Assembly (NCBI RefSeq): GCF_034521915.1 | Contig: NZ_JAXHLU010000006.1 | Span: 1-64,000 of the forward strand | Length of the DNA: 64,000 nt | Direction of reading: 5' to 3' | Source of the DNA: Fodinibius sp034521915 | GTDB taxonomy: Bacteria > Bacteroidota > Rhodothermia > Balneolales > Balneolaceae | Shown here: positions 43,353 to 53,567 of the stretch, one piece after another | Layout of the letters: every line of letters starts with the position of its first letter | How positions within the stretch are numbered: the first letter of the stretch is position 1 | The notes under the pieces: model-generated | The model's input: only the letters and a program-made list of their open reading frames with translations | Told to the model about the DNA's origin: nothing | Database searches by the model: none | Translations under genes and position numbers: made by a program

Positions 43353-44870
43353 ATGCGCCCAACCAAAATTATTAAACTCGGATTATTTTTTCTGCTGTCG
43401 TTATCACTGACTGGTACTGGGGTTGGTCAGCAGCAGGATACTCCGCAATCAGCATTTAAGCAGATAGATAAACAGCCGGGAGCTATTTCACTTGATCAGG
43501 CCATAGAGATAGCTCTTGCAAATAATACTGAAATAAAACGGTCTTTGCTGTCGGTCCGTGATGCCGATCAGCAAGTGCGAAAAGCTTGGAGTAATGTTTT
43601 GCCAGAAATTACTTCTTCTGCCAATTATACCCGCAATCTGGAGGTACCGGTTAATTTTATTCCCGAAGTTGTTTTTAATCCTAATGGGGATCCTGATAAT
43701 TTAGTGCCTGTGGCTTTTGGTACTGATAATAACTGGCAAGGTGGTTTTACTATTTCGCAAACGCTTTTCAATGGACAGGCTTTTGTGGGAGTAAGTACTT
43801 CCAGTTTGTACAAAAAGGCTCAGTCTGAAGGTTTGCGTGCTACGGCACAGGGAATTGTTACCCAAACTCGCATGGCTTATTACCAGTTGTTAATAGCTAA
43901 AGAACAGGTGCGATTGCAAGAGAGTCGGTTGGAGCGAGTGCGTGAAAATCTTTCAGATACCCGAAAAAGCTATGAACAAGGGTTGGTTGATGAATATGCT
44001 GTTATGCAGCTCGAGGTTCAGCTTGAAAACATAAAGCCGGAACTGACTAGCGCCGAGTTCTCTCAAAAAGAAGCAGTGCGTAATTTGCTGGATGCTATGG
44101 GATTACCTGTTAGTTTGAGCTTAGAAGTGAAGGGCGATCTTAGCAATTTCGACATTCAGGCTCCAAATACATCCAAGAAAGAAAACAAAGCACTCAAGAA
44201 GGTTGATCGGATGACGGAACTATCTTTGGAGTCGGATTCTACGCTCATGCAGCGAGCCTTCGAAATGCGTGGGGATTTACGTGTGCTTGATGTACAGCAA
44301 CAATTACAGGAGAAGCAAATAAAGGCTGAAAAGAGTAAATACCTGCCCAGTGTTGTAGCCAATTATAACTTGCAGTGGTCAGCAGCACAGGCTGGACAGC
44401 CGGTATTTTTTGGTAATGAACAGCAGCGTGCTCGGTCCCAAACCTTTATGATCGGTGTTCAGCTTCCCATCTTTCAAGGATTTCAGCGTGATGCGGCAAT
44501 CCAACAAGCCCAAATCCAAAGGAAAGATTTACAACTTCAGGAGTATCAGACAAAGCGGGAGGCTGAAAGTGAAATCACATCCGCCGAAGAAAGCATAAGA
44601 GAAGCATTTAAAGTGGAAGCTGCCCGAAAGCGTGCCCTGGATTTAGCGCAGGAAGGATATGATCGCGCGCTAAAAAGATATCAGGCGGGGCTGGGATCGC
44701 AGCAAGAAGTTACTGATGCTGAGTTACAGTTAAGGGAGGCAGAGGTAGGCTATGCACAAATGGTATTTAATTATTTAGCTGCTAAAGCCCGGTACGATCA
44801 GGCGGTAGGCAAAGTGCCTTTTGTCGAAGAGGATGTTGAATCCATTAAAGAAAAGATTGAACTCGAATAA
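43353..44870 (+). CDS. TolC family outer-membrane efflux protein
   Basis: A 505-residue exported protein. The signal peptide (about 1-25) precedes two TolC-type repeats with long coiled-coil helices (ISLDQAIEIALANNTEIKRS in the first; FQGFQRDAAIQQAQIQRKDLQL in the second) and short barrel strands. It forms the trimeric outer-membrane channel of a tripartite pump. It lies 111 bases after the TetR gene and directly abuts the adaptor gene, whose ATG follows its stop codon. Length and features are typical. Confidence 0.92.
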   Translation: MRPTKIIKLGLFFLLSLSLTGTGVGQQQDTPQSAFKQIDKQPGAISLDQAIEIALANNTEIKRSLLSVRDADQQVRKAWSNVLPEITSSANYTRNLEVPVNFIPEVVFNPNGDPDNLVPVAFGTDNNWQGGFTISQTLFNGQAFVGVSTSSLYKKAQSEGLRATAQGIVTQTRMAYYQLLIAKEQVRLQESRLERVRENLSDTRKSYEQGLVDEYAVMQLEVQLENIKPELTSAEFSQKEAVRNLLDAMGLPVSLSLEVKGDLSNFDIQAPNTSKKENKALKKVDRMTELSLESDSTLMQRAFEMRGDLRVLDVQQQLQEKQIKAEKSKYLPSVVANYNLQWSAAQAGQPVFFGNEQQRARSQTFMIGVQLPIFQGFQRDAAIQQAQIQRKDLQLQEYQTKREAESEITSAEESIREAFKVEAARKRALDLAQEGYDRALKRYQAGLGSQQEVTDAELQLREAEVGYAQMVFNYLAAKARYDQAVGKVPFVEEDVESIKEKIELE

Positions 44871-45926
44871 ATGAATACCCGAACAATGAAAAAACTATTT
44901 GTACTTGCATTTAGCACGCTGATTTTTGTATCAGCTTGTGGTAATGGACCGGCAACAGAAAATCAGGAAGAAAATGATGCTGTTGCCGTAACTATTGAAG
45001 AGATTCAACCTTCTACCTTCAAGCATTATTTGAATATACAGGGGACGGTAGAATCAGATAAAACTATTTCGATTACTCCAAAGGTTACCGCAACGGTAGA
45101 AGAAATAAATGTACAGGCCGGTGATCAGGTTGAAAAGGGAACGGTACTTGCCCGATTGGATGGAGAGGTTACCCGCACTCAGATTGAGGAAGTAAAAACA
45201 CGGCTTAAATTAGCAGAAACGCGGTACGAGCGACAAAAAAATCTGCGCGAAGATAATATTGGATCTGAGATTCAGCTGCTCGAAGTAGAAACACAGGTTC
45301 GGTCACTGGAAAATCAGTTGGCTACGCTGCAAGAACAGTTTGAATACTACACCATCCGTGCGACCATCGGCGGCACGGTAAACCGGGTGATGCTGAAAGA
45401 GGGCGAAACGGCAGTCCCGAGCAGTCCCGCTTTCCAGATTGCCAATGCGGAGGCGTTGAAGGTAACCGCCGAAATTTCGGAAGCCTATATTACGCGCATT
45501 GACCGGACTGATAGCGTGCGCGTTCGATTTCCCAGTCTGAACCGTGAGATTACCAAGACGATTGATGTGGTCAGCAAGGTGATCGATCCCTCCAACAGGA
45601 CGTTTTCTATTGAAATTTATATCTCCAATCTCGACGAGACCGTGCGACCCAACATGCTGGCCAAGCTCCGGGTGAACGATGTGACGCGAGCCAATGAAGT
45701 TGTGGTGCCGCTTAATGCCGTTCAGCAACCCGAGGGTGATGCGTTTGTGTACTTGGCTAAGCAGGGAGATCCGAGCTGGATAGCCAGTAGGCAATCGATT
45801 GAGTTGGGGCTGAGCTATAACGATCAGATTCTTATTGAAGAGGGGCTGCGGCCGGGTGATCGGTTGGTAACGGTAGGATACAACGCGCTGAGCGACCAAA
45901 CGCCCATTGCCATTCAGGAAAACTAA
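44871..45926 (+). CDS. RND periplasmic adaptor (membrane fusion protein)
   Basis: A 351-residue lipoprotein adaptor. A lipobox (FVSAC) follows the hydrophobic signal; GNGPA begins the mature chain. The barrel-sandwich/lipoyl halves are marked by GTVESDKTISITPKVTATVE with VQAGDQVEKGTVLARLDGE, and YTIRATIGGTVNRVMLKEGE. A helical hairpin (about 105-150) and a beta-barrel and membrane-proximal end follow. It links the RND pump to TolC. The first ATG sits right after the TolC stop; ATG 44886 (MKKLFVLAFS) is an alternative with a tighter signal peptide. Confidence 0.93.
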   Translation: MNTRTMKKLFVLAFSTLIFVSACGNGPATENQEENDAVAVTIEEIQPSTFKHYLNIQGTVESDKTISITPKVTATVEEINVQAGDQVEKGTVLARLDGEVTRTQIEEVKTRLKLAETRYERQKNLREDNIGSEIQLLEVETQVRSLENQLATLQEQFEYYTIRATIGGTVNRVMLKEGETAVPSSPAFQIANAEALKVTAEISEAYITRIDRTDSVRVRFPSLNREITKTIDVVSKVIDPSNRTFSIEIYISNLDETVRPNMLAKLRVNDVTRANEVVVPLNAVQQPEGDAFVYLAKQGDPSWIASRQSIELGLSYNDQILIEEGLRPGDRLVTVGYNALSDQTPIAIQEN

Positions 45927-45947
45927 TTTTCAAAGTCGACTTGTATA

Positions 45948-48900
45948 ATGAGCTTCAAAGAATTTAAAATTTCGAGTCTTTCAATAGATAATCGGACGAC
46001 CGTCTACCTTATGACGGTACTGGTTACGCTAATAGGGATCTTTTCGTACCTGACATTGCCTAAAGAGCAGTTTCCCGAGGTGCAGATTCCGACCTTTAAT
46101 ATCGTGACAATCTATGCCGGTGCGTCGCCGGCAGATGTGGAGAACCTGATTACGCGTCCCATTGAGCAGGAGCTAAAAGGCATTGACGGCGTGGATGAGA
46201 TCAGCAGCGTATCGAAGCAGGCTACCTCGGTGATTACCATTGAATTTGAGACCAGCAAAGATAAGTTGGTGGCCCAGCAGGAGGTCAATGATGCGGTGGA
46301 AAAGGCGCGTACCGAGCTCCCGCAGCAGCTCACCCAGGAGCCGTCGGTGGATGATATCAATCCCTCCGACCAGCCGATACTGAATGTCAACCTTTCGGGT
46401 AATTTCGATATTGTTGATCTCAAACAGTATGCCAAGGATATTCAGGATAAGGTGGAGAGCCTGCCGGGGATCAACGAAGTCCAGATTGTGGGCGGACTCG
46501 AACGCGAAATACAGATCAATACCGATATGGCTAAAATGCAGGCCACGGGCATTACTTTTCCGCAGATCCGCCAGGCCGTCGCGCAGAAAAATGTGACCAT
46601 TTCTGGCGGTGGTCTCGATCTGGGACGCATGGAACATGCCGTACGCGTAGATGGTAAAGTAGACAGTGCCCAAGATCTGCAGAATCTAATCCTGCAAAAT
46701 GCACGCGGCAGCGATGTGTACCTCAAGGATATTGCGGAAATTAAAGGCGGCTTTGCGGATCGCGAAAGTTATGCACGGCTCGGCGGCGAAACGGTTATCA
46801 CCCTGAACGTGAAGAAGCAGGGGGGCGCCAACCTCATTGAAGCAACGGATCGCACGCGCTCGACCATCCAAGATATGCAGCAGAACACACTGCCCGAGGG
46901 ACTCAATATCACGTATACCGGTGATCGCTCCGATGATACCCGCAAGAGCGTATCCAACCTATTTAATACGGTGATTATGGGCTTCCTGTTTGTAGTGCTG
47001 GTGCTGATGTTTATCATGGGCGTTGAAAATGCTATTTACGTGGGGCTGGCTATTCCGCTATCCTCGCTGATCGCCTTTGCGGTAATGCCGTCGATGGGCT
47101 TCAGTATCAATATAGTTGTGTTGTTTGCGCTTATATTGGGGCTCGGCATCGTGGTGGATAACGCCATTGTGATTGTTGAGAATATCTATAGGTATATCAA
47201 TGAGGGGAACTATGGCAAGGTAGAGGCGGCCAAGCGGGCGGCCGGAGAAATTGCTCTGCCCGTAATTACCGGTACGCTCACGACCATTGCCCCCTTCGTG
47301 CCGCTGCTGTTCTGGGGCGGTATTATCGGTAAATTTATGGTATACCTGCCAATTACGATGATCTTAACCCTGGTGGCCTCGCTGGTGGTGGCGCTGGTAA
47401 TGAATCCGGTGTTTGCCGCTTCGTTTATGGAAAAAGAAGACGCCAACGGCGACAAGGACAATCATAACGGAGATAATACCGGGCTTTGGATAGGCGGTGG
47501 TATTTTTGCGGCCCTGGCCGGTATCTTTTACGTGGTTGGTAACTGGTTTGTCGCCAATCTGTTGCTCTTCTTGTTTGGCCTCTATCTGCTGGAGCGATTT
47601 TTACTTAAGCCGCTGATCGCCAAGTTTAACGAGTCGGTATTGCCTCGCATCCAGGAAAATTATCAAGCGGCCATTGCCTGGATTCTGGAAGGAAACCGTC
47701 CTTGGTACACCTTGGGCGCTGCCGTTGCCGGGCTGGTCATGAGTGTGGTACTGTTGGGGATTGTTTCGCCCCAAGTGGTGTTCTTTTCGGAGAGTCAGCC
47801 CAACTTCGTTTATATCTACAACCAGATGCCAGTGGGTACCGACTTGGAAACGACCAACGAGGTAACCAAGAAGATCGAAGACCGTGTTTATGAGGTCATC
47901 GGCAAGGATAATCCCGTGGTAAAATCAGTCATTTCCAACGTGGCTGTTGGGGCGGCCGCACCTTCTGACATGGATAAAACGCAGAGTCCCAACAAAAGCA
48001 AGGTGAGTATCTCTTTTATGGATTACCAATATCGCAAGGGCGTTTCGACACAAAAGATACTTAATGATATTCGTAATAACCTGCAGGGAATACCCGGGAC
48101 AGAAATCGTGGTAGAGCAGGAGCAGTCGGGTCCGCCCACGGGTAAACCCGTGAATATCGAGATCGCCGGCGAAGATTTTGACAAGCTTGTGAGTTTGTCG
48201 AATCGACTACAGGAGTATATTGCTTCGCAGGATATTGAGGGCATTGAAGAGCTGAAATCCGATTTGCAGGTCAACAATCCCGAGGTGGTGGTAGATATCG
48301 ATGAGGTGAAAGCGAACAGCTATAATATCAACAATGCGCAGCTGGGCAATCAGATACGTATTGCGCTGTTGGGCGTCCCAGTTTCCACCTTTAGGGAAGG
48401 AGAAGATGAGTACGATATCATGCTACGGGCGCAGAAAGAGGATCGCTCTAACATCACCCAGCTAATGAACATGCAGGTGCCTACCTCCGGCGGCATGATT
48501 CCGGTCTCGGCGGTAGCAGATGCCAAGCACACGACCAGTTATGGCGCGATAAATCGGATCGACTTGCAGCGGGTAGTTACGCTCTCGTCGAATGTGTTGG
48601 AAGGATACAATGCCAATGCAATTAATGGCGAAATCCGTGCGGCGCTGCAGGATTTTGAGGTGCCCGAGGGCTATTCCGTTGCTATCACTGGGCAGCAGGA
48701 GGATCAGGCTGAAACCATGAACTTCCTGAGTGTTGCGCTGATGGCTGCTGTAGGACTTATTTTTCTGACGCTGGTTGCGCAGTTTAACTCCATCGGCAAG
48801 CCGCTGATTATTATGTCGCAGGTGGTATTTAGCCTGATTGGCGTCTTTATCGGATTCGCCACCTTTGGGATGGATATCTCGGTGGTATTAACGGGTATGG

Positions 48901-49292
48901 GCATTATTGCGGTGGCCGGTATTGTGGTTAAGAATGGTATTATTTTGGTCGACTACACCGATATACTACGTAATGAGGGCAAGAATCTGCGCGAAGCAGT
49001 AATCGAGGGCGGCCGGGTTCGATTGAATCCAGTGATCCTGACGGCCGCCTCAACCATACTGGGGCTGTTGCCGCTGGCGATAGGTTTAAACATCGATTTT
49101 TACGGGCTGTTTGCCAGTCTGGATCCCAATATATATTTCGGAGGCGACAGCGCAGCCTTCTGGGGCGCCCTGGCGTGGACTATTATCTTTGGCCTCGGTT
49201 TCGCCACCTTTCTGACTCTGTTTCTGGTTCCCTCAATGTACTATATAGGAGTTCAGACCAAGCGAAAAGTCAAAGCGTTTTTACCTAAGTAA
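45948..49292 (+). CDS. RND efflux transporter, HAE1/AcrB-like
   Basis: A 1114-residue proton-driven pump with 12 membrane helices and two large periplasmic loops. The first helix and porter start (TVYLMTVLVTLIGIFSYLTL, PKEQFPEVQIPTFNI) and the proton-relay region of helix 4 (LGLGIVVDNAIVIVENI) are present. The matching helix 10 stretch reads GIIAVAGIVVKNGIILVDY. It is about 60 residues longer than AcrB, owing to an insert around residues 500-560 (a charged DANGDKDNHNGDN loop plus extra hydrophobic helices) and an insert near 1045. It completes a TetR-TolC-adaptor-pump operon. Drug or metabolite substrates are unknown. A strong terminator follows. Confidence 0.94.
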   Translation: MSFKEFKISSLSIDNRTTVYLMTVLVTLIGIFSYLTLPKEQFPEVQIPTFNIVTIYAGASPADVENLITRPIEQELKGIDGVDEISSVSKQATSVITIEFETSKDKLVAQQEVNDAVEKARTELPQQLTQEPSVDDINPSDQPILNVNLSGNFDIVDLKQYAKDIQDKVESLPGINEVQIVGGLEREIQINTDMAKMQATGITFPQIRQAVAQKNVTISGGGLDLGRMEHAVRVDGKVDSAQDLQNLILQNARGSDVYLKDIAEIKGGFADRESYARLGGETVITLNVKKQGGANLIEATDRTRSTIQDMQQNTLPEGLNITYTGDRSDDTRKSVSNLFNTVIMGFLFVVLVLMFIMGVENAIYVGLAIPLSSLIAFAVMPSMGFSINIVVLFALILGLGIVVDNAIVIVENIYRYINEGNYGKVEAAKRAAGEIALPVITGTLTTIAPFVPLLFWGGIIGKFMVYLPITMILTLVASLVVALVMNPVFAASFMEKEDANGDKDNHNGDNTGLWIGGGIFAALAGIFYVVGNWFVANLLLFLFGLYLLERFLLKPLIAKFNESVLPRIQENYQAAIAWILEGNRPWYTLGAAVAGLVMSVVLLGIVSPQVVFFSESQPNFVYIYNQMPVGTDLETTNEVTKKIEDRVYEVIGKDNPVVKSVISNVAVGAAAPSDMDKTQSPNKSKVSISFMDYQYRKGVSTQKILNDIRNNLQGIPGTEIVVEQEQSGPPTGKPVNIEIAGEDFDKLVSLSNRLQEYIASQDIEGIEELKSDLQVNNPEVVVDIDEVKANSYNINNAQLGNQIRIALLGVPVSTFREGEDEYDIMLRAQKEDRSNITQLMNMQVPTSGGMIPVSAVADAKHTTSYGAINRIDLQRVVTLSSNVLEGYNANAINGEIRAALQDFEVPEGYSVAITGQQEDQAETMNFLSVALMAAVGLIFLTLVAQFNSIGKPLIIMSQVVFSLIGVFIGFATFGMDISVVLTGMGIIAVAGIVVKNGIILVDYTDILRNEGKNLREAVIEGGRVRLNPVILTAASTILGLLPLAIGLNIDFYGLFASLDPNIYFGGDSAAFWGALAWTIIFGLGFATFLTLFLVPSMYYIGVQTKRKVKAFLPK

Positions 49293-49321
49293 AAAATATC
49301 AGTATTTAATATCCCTGACTG

Positions 49322-49347
49322 GCCCGGAAGTAATTCCGGGCTTTTTT
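49322..49347 (+). terminator. Intrinsic terminator after the RND operon
   Basis: GCCCGGAA (49322-49329) and TTCCGGGC (49334-49341) pair perfectly around GTAA and are followed by six T residues. Confidence 0.95.
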
Positions 49348-49398
49348 ATTGCATTTAATTTGACACACTTTGGGGATGACCTACTCTGTAAAAAATTG

Positions 49399-49406
49399 TA
49401 TCTTTG
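49399..49406 (+). promoter_or_regulatory. Candidate -7 element for the DUF4293 gene
   Basis: TATCTTTG, in the context TTGTATCTTTGCC, is a close match to the Bacteroidota -7 box and lies 38 bases before the GTG start. Confidence 0.45.
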
Positions 49407-49444
49407 CCAATCGCAGTATATAGCAATTAAATTTAAGGATACTC

Positions 49445-49852
49445 GTGATTCAACGGATTCAAACTGTGTTTCTATTTTTAGCTTTTCTATTAAACGGAAG
49501 CGTGTTTTTTAACGCTCTCTATAGCCATGCCATGCAAGATCCGCAACAGTGGTTGGGGATAAGTTTTGCAATCATTTTGACGATTGCGTCGCTGGGATCG
49601 CTTGGTTCCATATTTTTATATAAAAATCGCCAAAATCACCGTAAGTGGGTAAGTGTGTTACTTGTGATTCAAATAATTACCCTCGGTTTTGCGACAGGCA
49701 TTTATATTTCGCTGGGCGGATTTGGAACTTTTTTATGGGATGAAACTATTGGAGTGGGATTATTAGTATTGGCATTAGGCGCACAGCTATATGCTAGAAA
49801 AAAAATCAAAGACGATATAGAGCTCGTAAAATCGATGGATCGCATCCGGTAG
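49445..49852 (+). CDS. DUF4293 family membrane protein
   Basis: A 135-residue protein with four membrane helices and the family's two end marks: MIQRIQTVFLFLAF at the N-terminus and LYARKKIKDDIELVKSMDRIR minus its last residue at the C-terminus. DUF4293 is found almost only in Bacteroidota and relatives and its function is unknown. The start is GTG 49445, which is needed for the conserved IQRIQ. It probably shares a transcript with the DMT transporter, 31 bases on. Confidence 0.87.
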   Translation: MIQRIQTVFLFLAFLLNGSVFFNALYSHAMQDPQQWLGISFAIILTIASLGSLGSIFLYKNRQNHRKWVSVLLVIQIITLGFATGIYISLGGFGTFLWDETIGVGLLVLALGAQLYARKKIKDDIELVKSMDRIR

Positions 49853-49883
49853 AGGGCGAAATTGTAATTAAGATCCCGGACCT

Positions 49884-50780
49884 ATGGCTGAGGAATATCC
49901 AAAAGTAAAAGTACTGGCAGCCCTGCTGGTCGGGCTAACTGCTTTTGGATTTGCGCCTATTTTGGTTCGATACGCTTCTGATACCTCTCCACTGGTGTTA
50001 GTGGTGTATCGCACTGTTTTTGCCGCTCTCATGTTACTCCCGTTTTGGCTTTGGATGAGAGATTCAACCGCACGATCCGGCAAAGGAAAAGAACGCCTGT
50101 GGATTGCCCTGTCGGGAGTTTGTTTAGGGCTGCATTTTACCTTCTGGATCTCATCATTGTACTATACTTCTGTTGCTTCGGCATCGGTATTGGTGACCAT
50201 CCACCCCATTATCATGATCTTGGTTGAACGCCTTTGGTTTAAGCGCAGTTTTGCAAAAACAACGTGGATTGGGGTAGTGTTGGCATTTTCGGGATCGGTA
50301 TTGCTGGGAATATCAGACAGCCAGATAGAACAGGATTTTACAGATCCCCTGTTTGGCAATTTTCTGGCATTGACGGCTGCCATTATTTTTGTGGTTTATC
50401 TTCTTATCGGCCAAAAAATCCGTAAAAAACGCGAATGGATTGATTATGTCTTTCCGGTGTATTTTTACGCTGCTGCGGCCTGTGTTCTGGTAGCAATAGT
50501 AATGGGTAAAAACCTGCTCGATATTTCCACCATTGGTATTTGGGCAGGAGCGGGCTTGGCTTTTGGCCCCCAAATACTGGGACACGGCTCTATGAATTAT
50601 GCCGTTAAATACGTATCGCCCACCTTATTGTCGACATTAATTTTAGTAGAGCCTCTTTTGGCATCAGTATTGGCTTTCTTCCTGTTTGCAGAGTTGCCTC
50701 CTATTACTTCAATGTTAGCGATGTTTATAATACTAATTGGAGTGGGAATGAGTTGGAGACGAGAAGCCAAGGTAGAATAA
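49884..50780 (+). CDS. DMT superfamily transporter (EamA domains)
   Basis: A 298-residue inner-membrane protein with two EamA repeats. Typical parts are FGFAPILVRYASDTSPLVL, FYLTSVASASVLVTIHP-like sequence (SLYYTSVASASVLVTIHPI) at the end of the first repeat, and VKYVSPTLLSTLILVEPLLA in the second. It follows the DUF4293 gene by 31 bases and converges with the TonB receptor (6 bases between stops). Substrate unknown. Confidence 0.85.
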   Translation: MAEEYPKVKVLAALLVGLTAFGFAPILVRYASDTSPLVLVVYRTVFAALMLLPFWLWMRDSTARSGKGKERLWIALSGVCLGLHFTFWISSLYYTSVASASVLVTIHPIIMILVERLWFKRSFAKTTWIGVVLAFSGSVLLGISDSQIEQDFTDPLFGNFLALTAAIIFVVYLLIGQKIRKKREWIDYVFPVYFYAAAACVLVAIVMGKNLLDISTIGIWAGAGLAFGPQILGHGSMNYAVKYVSPTLLSTLILVEPLLASVLAFFLFAELPPITSMLAMFIILIGVGMSWRREAKVE

Positions 50781-50786
50781 TTGAAA

Positions 50787-53051
50787 TCAGAATTGGACTT
50801 TTACGCCGGCCAGTAATTTACGTCCGGGTCCCGGCAGTCCCAGCTGTAGAACTCGTAGATCATTCGTGATATTATTCACGCGGAAAAACAGTTCGCCTCC
50901 GATAGAACTACTTTTTTTCTGAAAGAGATCATATGAGATCCGCCCGTCAAAAATGAGTGCATCCGGTAAGAGAACAAAATTATTTTGCTCGTTGCGGTTA
51001 TAAATGCCGCCTGTATATTCGGTTTGTGACAATAGGCTGAGGCGATTTGTCAGGTCATAGGTAATATTCAGTTTGCCCACCCAAGTAGGTTTTTCATCCA
51101 GCTTGCGAGGGTCCCCCTGAAAAACGCCTCGGGTATGCATATAGGTAAAGCTGCCATCGATTGATAATTGCTCAACCGGAGTTGTTGTGAGTTTTGTCTC
51201 TACTCCCCATATTCGAGTGCCGTCGAGATTGATTCGCTGTTCTTTGCCCGCATTAGGACCCTGTTGGATAGTTCTTTTGTCGATGGTGCCATATGTGCGG
51301 GTGAGGAAGGTGGTGAGTGAGCTACTGACGGTGGTACCAACCCGTTCTATGCCAATTTCACCCAGATAAGCTGTTACGGGTTTAAGGTTTGGGTTAGGCA
51401 CAAATTTACCTAATGCACCGCCATACAGTTCGCGCATGGTTGGGAATCGTGGTTTTCGACCGAATGATGATCGCAACCGTAATTGCTCAGAAATATTATA
51501 TGTTAATCCTGCTGAAAGGCTTAGTGTAGATGTTAGATAGTTTTCGAATCCCTGATTTTCCCACGGACCGGTATTGGTGATGGCGCTTCCTTCATAACTG
51601 AGACTCAGCATACCTGTTAAATCCTGACTTAACGGGAAGGTGTATTCAGCACCAATGCTGTAGATTTGTTGTCCATAAGTATCGTTAGAGTCGGCTTGTG
51701 CGCTGTTATTTAGATAAGGTACAATAGTTTGTTCATGCTGAGTCGTCAGGGCATTTAACGCTATATTGAGCTGTCCACCGCCAATATCTCGTTCAAGGAT
51801 AAAACGCAGTCCGCCGGTAAGATCAAGGTCAGCTTGTGTTTGGTCCAGATTTTCATAATCAACACTTTGATATTGATAGATATCCTGTGTGTATCGATTA
51901 AACCACGCTGATCCGCGAACGCGTGTATCCGAATCTAACGGAACCATGCCGTTCAGAATAACCATAGATTGGCGAATAGTGGGATATCGCCAATAGCGAA
52001 CGCTTGTTTGTGAAGGATCGAGGTTGCTTTCGGGGGCAACGCCCTGTTCCGCATCCACATGAAAAAGGGAGGCACTCAGGCGTGCACCGCTTTCGAATTG
52101 CTGCGTGCCTTCAAAAAATAGATTGGCATTCCGTCGATCGGTATTAACTCTGGTATCATTTGATGGCTGGCTGAATGGTGTGGTGGCTCCATTGGGCAGC
52201 TTGTAATCATATTGTTTGGTGTAACCGACCTCAGTGGTGTACGAAAAATTATTGTTTGTGCCCATATGAACTACTGATGCTCCGCCCAATCCCGGCGATG
52301 AACCTGAAACGTTGAGTTCGGTTAGATTATCCTGATCTGATAACGAGCGAGTTCGAAAATTTACAGCTCCTCCAATAGTATTAGTACCATACACGACCGA
52401 GGGTACGCCTTTAGAAACGGTTACACCTCCGAGCATTGAAGAAGGCAGAAAACCGATATCAACCCGATTGTCCCAGGGTACGTTAATGAGAGCTCCATTA
52501 AAAAACTGTGCAGTCTGCCGATCAGCAGAGTTTCGGAGATAGAGTATGGTTTGTCCCCGCGAGTTGGTGGCAACATGTGCAGCCGGTAGCAGGCGCGCTA
52601 CATCAGCAACGGTGCCAAGATCTATATTTTTTATCTCGTCAGCTTCTATTTGTTGAATAGTCGTAGTCTTGGGGAAATTTTGTTCAGTATGGCTCACTAC
52701 TATTTCACTTAGCTCGTATTTGATGGGCTGGAGTTTAATATCCAGAACCTGTGTTTCAGTAGCTTTCAGGGTAACCTGTTTTGTCTTTGACTGATATCCT
52801 ACAGCTGTAATTTTTAATTGATAACTACCGCCGGCTAACTTACGAATAGTATACCTTCCTTCATTGTTGGTAGCTGCACCACTTGAAAATTCTGTTTCCT
52901 GGTTTGATAAATAAATGTTTGCTCCTTGAATAGCTTCCCCGGTTTTATCATCGGTGAGTTGACCTTTAATAGTAGCTGTTTGTGCCTGTAGAGAGCTAAA
53001 AGCAGTAAAGATAAAGCAACAAGAGAGGAGAAGAGATAGAAATTTCTTCAT
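50787..53051 (-). CDS. TonB-dependent outer-membrane receptor
   Basis: A 754-residue outer-membrane receptor. After the signal peptide (about 1-23, ending LQAQ) comes a carboxypeptidase-regulatory-like domain (about 25-110; IKGQLTDDKTGEAIQGANIY, NNEGRYTIRKLAGG), then the plug (about 125-235; LPAAHVATNSRGQTILYLRN, VVYGTNTIGGAVNFRTRS) and a 22-strand barrel to a terminal aromatic VQF. A TonB box may be the region SEIVVSHTEQ. There is no SusD partner, so it is more likely a metal, siderophore or vitamin receptor than a glycan importer. I looked for a cobalamin-type riboswitch in the 516-base upstream gap (53052-53567) and saw none. Confidence 0.92.
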   Translation of the reverse strand: MKKFLSLLLSCCFIFTAFSSLQAQTATIKGQLTDDKTGEAIQGANIYLSNQETEFSSGAATNNEGRYTIRKLAGGSYQLKITAVGYQSKTKQVTLKATETQVLDIKLQPIKYELSEIVVSHTEQNFPKTTTIQQIEADEIKNIDLGTVADVARLLPAAHVATNSRGQTILYLRNSADRQTAQFFNGALINVPWDNRVDIGFLPSSMLGGVTVSKGVPSVVYGTNTIGGAVNFRTRSLSDQDNLTELNVSGSSPGLGGASVVHMGTNNNFSYTTEVGYTKQYDYKLPNGATTPFSQPSNDTRVNTDRRNANLFFEGTQQFESGARLSASLFHVDAEQGVAPESNLDPSQTSVRYWRYPTIRQSMVILNGMVPLDSDTRVRGSAWFNRYTQDIYQYQSVDYENLDQTQADLDLTGGLRFILERDIGGGQLNIALNALTTQHEQTIVPYLNNSAQADSNDTYGQQIYSIGAEYTFPLSQDLTGMLSLSYEGSAITNTGPWENQGFENYLTSTLSLSAGLTYNISEQLRLRSSFGRKPRFPTMRELYGGALGKFVPNPNLKPVTAYLGEIGIERVGTTVSSSLTTFLTRTYGTIDKRTIQQGPNAGKEQRINLDGTRIWGVETKLTTTPVEQLSIDGSFTYMHTRGVFQGDPRKLDEKPTWVGKLNITYDLTNRLSLLSQTEYTGGIYNRNEQNNFVLLPDALIFDGRISYDLFQKKSSSIGGELFFRVNNITNDLRVLQLGLPGPGRKLLAGVKVQF

Positions 53052-53567
53052 AAGTTAATTGACAGCTGAGGTGCGCGTATTATTGAAATAATTACGGCAG
53101 AAAATATTTAAAAAAAAGGTATTTTAACAAGGAATTTGCTGAAGTGGGTTGTTGCAACGTCCATTTAACAGATAGTACACAATGCGTGCATTTTGTATTC
53201 ATGATACTATAGGATTCACAAGTTGCATCCATTAAACGAACTGCAAGTACTCGTGTTGTGTGATGTATTAATATGCAGGAAAAGCTTCATATTAGATAAA
53301 CATTATCGTCCCTATTTGTCGGGCATAAGTGCCCCGGGCAGAAATGTTATTGTAGCATTGCGCGGGCAATTTTAGCAATTTTTTTAGTTAATTACGGTTA
53401 CAGGATGTAGATTGAAACTTGCTAAAGATTGGTTAATGAACATTAGAAATTCTTTGAAATAACCAATTTTTCAAGAATTTTGGGTATTTTGCCTTCAAGA
53501 AATTAAATATACGTTGGTAAAAATATTTGCATATAGGATTCATCTGGCGTTAACCAATTGATGTGTT

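Noticed and set aside
45303..45899. 198-codon minus-strand open frame opposite the adaptor gene
   Set aside because: It is antisense to a clear RND adaptor, has no recognisable domain, and open frames of this size are common opposite GC-biased genes.
46173..46673. 166-codon minus-strand open frame opposite the RND pump
   Set aside because: Shadow of the RND gene; low-complexity histidine/isoleucine pattern and no family resemblance.
53052..53567. Riboswitch (cobalamin type) in front of the TonB receptor
   Set aside because: I looked for the conserved B12 box and paired helices on the minus strand and did not see them; only weak short inverted repeats are present.
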